Positions 61,201-64,000 of a stretch of 64,000 nt of DNA are shown piece after piece. A program made the translations under genes and the position numbers. Source of the stretch: HyVt-105 sp049975425 (GTDB lineage Bacteria; Bacteroidota; Bacteroidia; Bacteroidales; VadinHA17). Numbering within the stretch: the stretch's first letter is position 1; each line of letters starts with the position of its first letter. Location of the stretch: positions 1 through 64,000 of the forward strand of contig JBNGDI010000003.1 of the NCBI GenBank assembly GCA_049975425.1, read 5' to 3'. A model generated the notes under the pieces. It was not told the origin of the DNA and made no database searches. It saw only the letters and a list, made by a program, of their open reading frames with translations.

Positions 61201-62160
61201 ATGATGTGGCAGGTCCTTTTACTGGTTGCAGGTTTTACTGGTGTCATTGCCGGCGCCTTCCTGCTGGTTGACGGAGCCTCATCGCTGGCACGAGGGCTGA
61301 ATGTTCCGGGAATAGTCATCGGCCTGACTATTGTGGCTTTCGGCACTTCCTCGCCGGAATTCGTGGTGAATCTGTTCGCTTCCCTGTCGGAGAATTCCGA
61401 AATGGTCCTGGGCAATGTGATCGGAAGTAACATCCTCAATATCCTGCTTATCCTGGGCCTGTCAACCCTGATCTTTCCGCTGGCGGTAAAAACCACCACT
61501 ACCTGGTTCGAGATTCCCCTCTGCCTCCTGTCAGCCCTGGCCGCCCTGGTGCTCGCAGGCGACCTGAAAATTGACGGAAACACCTTGGCCCTCATCTCCC
61601 GCAGCGACGGGATGATCCTGCTTCTGTTCTTCACCGTGTTCATTGCCTACAATATCCAGATGGCAGTGAAAGGAAACACCGATGAACCTGTCCCCGGCCG
61701 CGACCTGTCTGCCGGAAAAAGCATCCTGATGTTTATGGGAGGACTGATCCTGCTGATCGCCGGTGGAAAGGTCACTGTCAGTTCGGCAACTTCCCTGGCA
61801 ACGATGGCCGGTATTTCCGAAAGGATCATTGCCCTCACCATCGTTTCGCTGGGCACTTCCCTCCCCGAACTGGCCACATCGGTTGTGGCCGCAATCAGAA
61901 AGCATACCGACATAGCCCTGGGCAATATCCTGGGATCCAATATTTTCAACGTATTCTTTATCCTCGGGACCTCTGCCGTGATCAGCCCGGTCACTGTTTC
62001 CGGCGGAGCCATGAACGATCTGCTGTTCAATGCTTTTATCAGCCTTCTGATATTTATCTTTGTATTTACCGGAAAAGGCAGGAAACTCCATCGTACGGAA
62101 GGAGGATTGTTTTTACTGCTTTACGCTGGATACCTGGTGTTTATTTTCATAAAACCCTGA
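61201..62160 (+). CDS. Calcium/sodium antiporter (CaCA family)
   Basis: The 319-residue protein has ten helices and two alpha-repeats: IVAFGTSSPEFVVN and IVSLGTSLPELATS, the ion-binding motifs of K+-independent YrbG-type exchangers. Length is normal. The loop at residues ~160-180 is charged (NTDEPVPGRDL). It lies 91 bp after M28 and 6 bp before the radical SAM gene. Confidence 0.93.
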   Translation: MMWQVLLLVAGFTGVIAGAFLLVDGASSLARGLNVPGIVIGLTIVAFGTSSPEFVVNLFASLSENSEMVLGNVIGSNILNILLILGLSTLIFPLAVKTTTTWFEIPLCLLSALAALVLAGDLKIDGNTLALISRSDGMILLLFFTVFIAYNIQMAVKGNTDEPVPGRDLSAGKSILMFMGGLILLIAGGKVTVSSATSLATMAGISERIIALTIVSLGTSLPELATSVVAAIRKHTDIALGNILGSNIFNVFFILGTSAVISPVTVSGGAMNDLLFNAFISLLIFIFVFTGKGRKLHRTEGGLFLLLYAGYLVFIFIKP

Positions 62161-62166
62161 GCACTC

Positions 62167-63126
62167 ATGCCTGAACCCATTCCCGGATGGTACACACCAG
62201 AGGAGATCGGGTGGCTGCGTGCATGTCGCCTGTGCCCCAGAGAATGCGGAGCTGACCGTTTGGCCGGAGAGGAAGGGGTCTGTGGTACCGATGCCGGCAT
62301 CCACATATCCTCCATCTGCATTCACCGGGGTGAGGAACCCGCCATCAGCGGGAAACACGGTATCTGCAATATTTTCTTCACAGGATGCAACCTGCAGTGT
62401 GGTTTTTGTCAGAATTACCAGATCAGCAATCCCCGGGCATCGGCCGAACACCCGGCTCTTTCCATGGATGTGGTTATGGAATCCATACTCCGAATTCTCG
62501 ACCGGGGTATCCACGGGGTTGGATTTGTTTCGCCCTCCCATGTGTATCCGCAGGTTGTAGCCATCCTTCGTGCCCTGGAAAAAACAGGTAAAAAACCCGT
62601 TACCGTTTGGAACACCAATGCATACGAACATCCGGGGAATATTACCCGCCTGGAAGGAAAGATTTCTGTTTACCTGCCCGACCTGAAATATGTTACCCCG
62701 GAGCTGGCGGTAAAGTATTCCGGCGCACGTGATTATCCGGAAGTTGCCTGTGCTGTGGTGAAAGAGATGTACCGCCAGAAAGGATCCACCCTTCAAACCG
62801 ACAAGGCGGGCCAGGCCGTATCGGGCCTGATCATCCGGCACCTGGTGCTTCCCGGCCACGCCGACGAAAGCATCCGGGTGCTCGAATACATTGCCACCCA
62901 CCTCTCCGCCCGGGTGGCCATTTCCCTCATGTCGCAATATTACCCGCCGGGTTTCCCCACCGGCCGGCCCGCTCCCGGACGGACCCTCTACCGGGAAGAA
63001 TATGCCCGGGTGGTGGATGCGTTCTATTCCATGGGTTTCGGAAAAGGATGGGTACAGGACCTGGAAAGCACCGGTTACTACCGGCCCGATTTCGACCGGG
63101 GCCATCCATTCGAAACCGGCTCCTGA
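62167..63126 (+). CDS. Radical SAM protein, PflA/AmmeMemo-related
   Basis: The 319-residue protein has the CNLQCGFC cluster motif and an N-terminal CRLCPRECGADRLAGEEGVCG segment, similar to that of the AmmeMemo radical SAM protein 7 kb away. No signal peptide, so it is cytoplasmic. PflA-type members activate glycyl-radical enzymes, but no such partner is seen here. The substrate is unknown. It starts 6 bp after the antiporter gene. Confidence 0.9.
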   Translation: MPEPIPGWYTPEEIGWLRACRLCPRECGADRLAGEEGVCGTDAGIHISSICIHRGEEPAISGKHGICNIFFTGCNLQCGFCQNYQISNPRASAEHPALSMDVVMESILRILDRGIHGVGFVSPSHVYPQVVAILRALEKTGKKPVTVWNTNAYEHPGNITRLEGKISVYLPDLKYVTPELAVKYSGARDYPEVACAVVKEMYRQKGSTLQTDKAGQAVSGLIIRHLVLPGHADESIRVLEYIATHLSARVAISLMSQYYPPGFPTGRPAPGRTLYREEYARVVDAFYSMGFGKGWVQDLESTGYYRPDFDRGHPFETGS

Positions 63127-63161
63127 AAATTGTGTATTTTTACCCGGTAAAACCAAGGATC

Positions 63162-64000
63162 ATGAGCCGGGAAAATTTCTGGACATCACTTCCCCGACCT
63201 TTTCTGTTACTGGCTCCCATGGAAGATGTGACCGACACCGTTTTCCGTGAAGTGATCATGAATATATCGGCCCCGGGAGCCCTGCATGTGGTTTTCTCGG
63301 AATTTACCTCCACCGACGGGCTATGCCATGAGAAGGGAAGGGAAAAAGTGGTCGAACGCCTGCTGGTCAATCCTTCGGAAAGAATGCTGTTGAAGCAGAA
63401 AGGCATCAGGCTGGTGGCCCAGATATGGGGAACCGACCCGGAAGCATTTTACCGTTCTTCCCGGATGATTACCCGTGACATGGAGTTTGACGGGCTGGAT
63501 ATCAACATGGGATGCCCGGTGCGGAAGGTAGTGAAGCAGGGAGCCTGTGCGGCCCTGATCAAACAGCCTGCCCTGGCACGGGAGATCATTCAGGCCACCC
63601 TGGAAGGAACCGATCTGCCGGTGAGTGTCAAAACACGCATCGGTTTCGACCGCATACAAACCGAAGAGTGGATGGGAAACCTGCTGGAAACAGGCATATC
63701 CGCCCTGAGCGTGCATGGAAGGATACAGAAGGCGGACTCGGAAGGCCCTGTCCACTGGGAAGAAATTGCCCGGGCCGTTCGCATGAAGAATAAAATCAAC
63801 CCCCGGGTGGTCATTATGGGTAACGGCGATGTGATGAGCCTGGAAGAGGCACGCGAACGGTCGGAAGAAACGGGAACAGACGGGATCATGATAGGCAGAG
63901 GGGTCTTTCACAACCCCTGGATATTCAACCCCGTACAGAAGGAACACACACCCGGTGAAAGAACCGGCCTGCTGTTGCAGCACACCCGGCTTTTCTGCGA
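63162..64000 (+). CDS. dus: tRNA-dihydrouridine synthase, 3' end outside window
   Basis: The gene starts at ATG 63162 and runs off the right edge (279 codons seen). It has LLLAPMEDVTDTVFREV, the family's FMN-binding opening, LDINMGCPVRKVVKQGACAALI with the active Cys of the MGCP motif, and VSVKTRIGF, ALSVHGR and GNGDV. These show Dus, which reduces uridine in tRNA. It lies 35 bp after the radical SAM gene. The C-terminal RNA-binding domain is not in view. Confidence 0.93.
   Translation, partial: MSRENFWTSLPRPFLLLAPMEDVTDTVFREVIMNISAPGALHVVFSEFTSTDGLCHEKGREKVVERLLVNPSERMLLKQKGIRLVAQIWGTDPEAFYRSSRMITRDMEFDGLDINMGCPVRKVVKQGACAALIKQPALAREIIQATLEGTDLPVSVKTRIGFDRIQTEEWMGNLLETGISALSVHGRIQKADSEGPVHWEEIARAVRMKNKINPRVVIMGNGDVMSLEEARERSEETGTDGIMIGRGVFHNPWIFNPVQKEHTPGERTGLLLQHTRLFC

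Noticed and set aside
62113..63156. Long minus-strand open frame (347 codons) opposite the radical SAM gene
   Set aside because: No recognisable domain; the plus strand encodes a complete radical SAM protein with its motifs.
1..64000. Insertion sequences, transposases or prophage genes
   Set aside because: None of the proteins seen resembles a transposase, integrase or phage structural protein.

Overview
This window looks like chromosomal DNA of a member of the Bacteroidota, probably an anaerobic or facultative Bacteroidales/Marinilabiliales-type organism. The rank below phylum is inference. Supporting signs are promoters of the TTTG / TAnnTTTG type, few Shine-Dalgarno sequences, phylum-typical families (long NusB, DUF3276/PUR-like, DUF5606, FeoA-FeoB fusion, HYC_CC_PP-type protein, SusC-like TonB receptor, YPNPF-type secreted domain) and many lipoproteins and outer-membrane barrels. 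I saw no tRNA, rRNA, CRISPR array, insertion sequence or prophage.

Layout. 1-6065 (minus): a tight operon of a membrane STAND NTPase with WD40 repeats, an outer-membrane barrel protein, a propeller-like lipoprotein and the start of a secreted Ig-like protein. 6359-9508: a degenerate GlmU-like protein and the pncB-pncA NAD-salvage pair. 9706-9749: an array of four CTACGTAG palindromes at 12-bp spacing. 9795-17791: penicillin-acylase-type lipoprotein, thioredoxin-like protein, geranylgeranyl-reductase-like flavoprotein, a large secreted glycoside hydrolase, DUF4252 protein and a barrel protein. 17898-21731: a DmsABC-type molybdoenzyme. 21750-23756: LysM plus periplasmic-binding-like protein. 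23925-30457 (minus): a HydC/HydB-type pair with a 1232-residue fusion subunit (2Fe-2S, GltD/NfnB-like flavin domain, ferredoxin, molybdopterin-type domain) and a ferritin-like protein; this resembles the electron-bifurcating BfuABC family.

30750-42628 is mostly housekeeping: purC, phoH, a SAM hydroxide adenosyltransferase-type protein, mazG, an M3 peptidase, a DnaJ/TerB protein, coaE, ybbR, yajC, a DUF1573 lipoprotein, nusB and a PUR-like protein. 43235-50394 (plus) is a metal-acquisition module: FeoAB, a Cys-rich FeoB partner, an HYC_CC_PP-type protein, a TonB receptor, an exported heavy-metal-associated domain, an OB-fold lipoprotein and a PepSY-type membrane protein. 51539-54064 is a LiaF-like/LytS/LytTR regulatory operon.

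54185-59132 (minus) is an AmmeMemoRadiSam cluster in which the MEMO-AMMECR1 fusion has a Sec signal peptide, the radical SAM protein has a Tat-like N-terminus, and a membrane spermidine-synthase-like protein with altered catalytic motifs lies between them. 59384-59419 holds a perfect 36-bp palindrome made of three CTACGTAG units at the same 12-bp spacing as the distant array. The window ends with an M28 peptidase, a Na+/Ca2+ exchanger, a second radical SAM protein and a partial dihydrouridine synthase.

The best candidates for undescribed biology are the STAND/OMP/lipoprotein/adhesin operon, the apparently exported AmmeMemoRadiSam cluster, the molybdopterin-domain bifurcating complex that lacks the formate dehydrogenase Cys/Sec, and the phased palindrome arrays.
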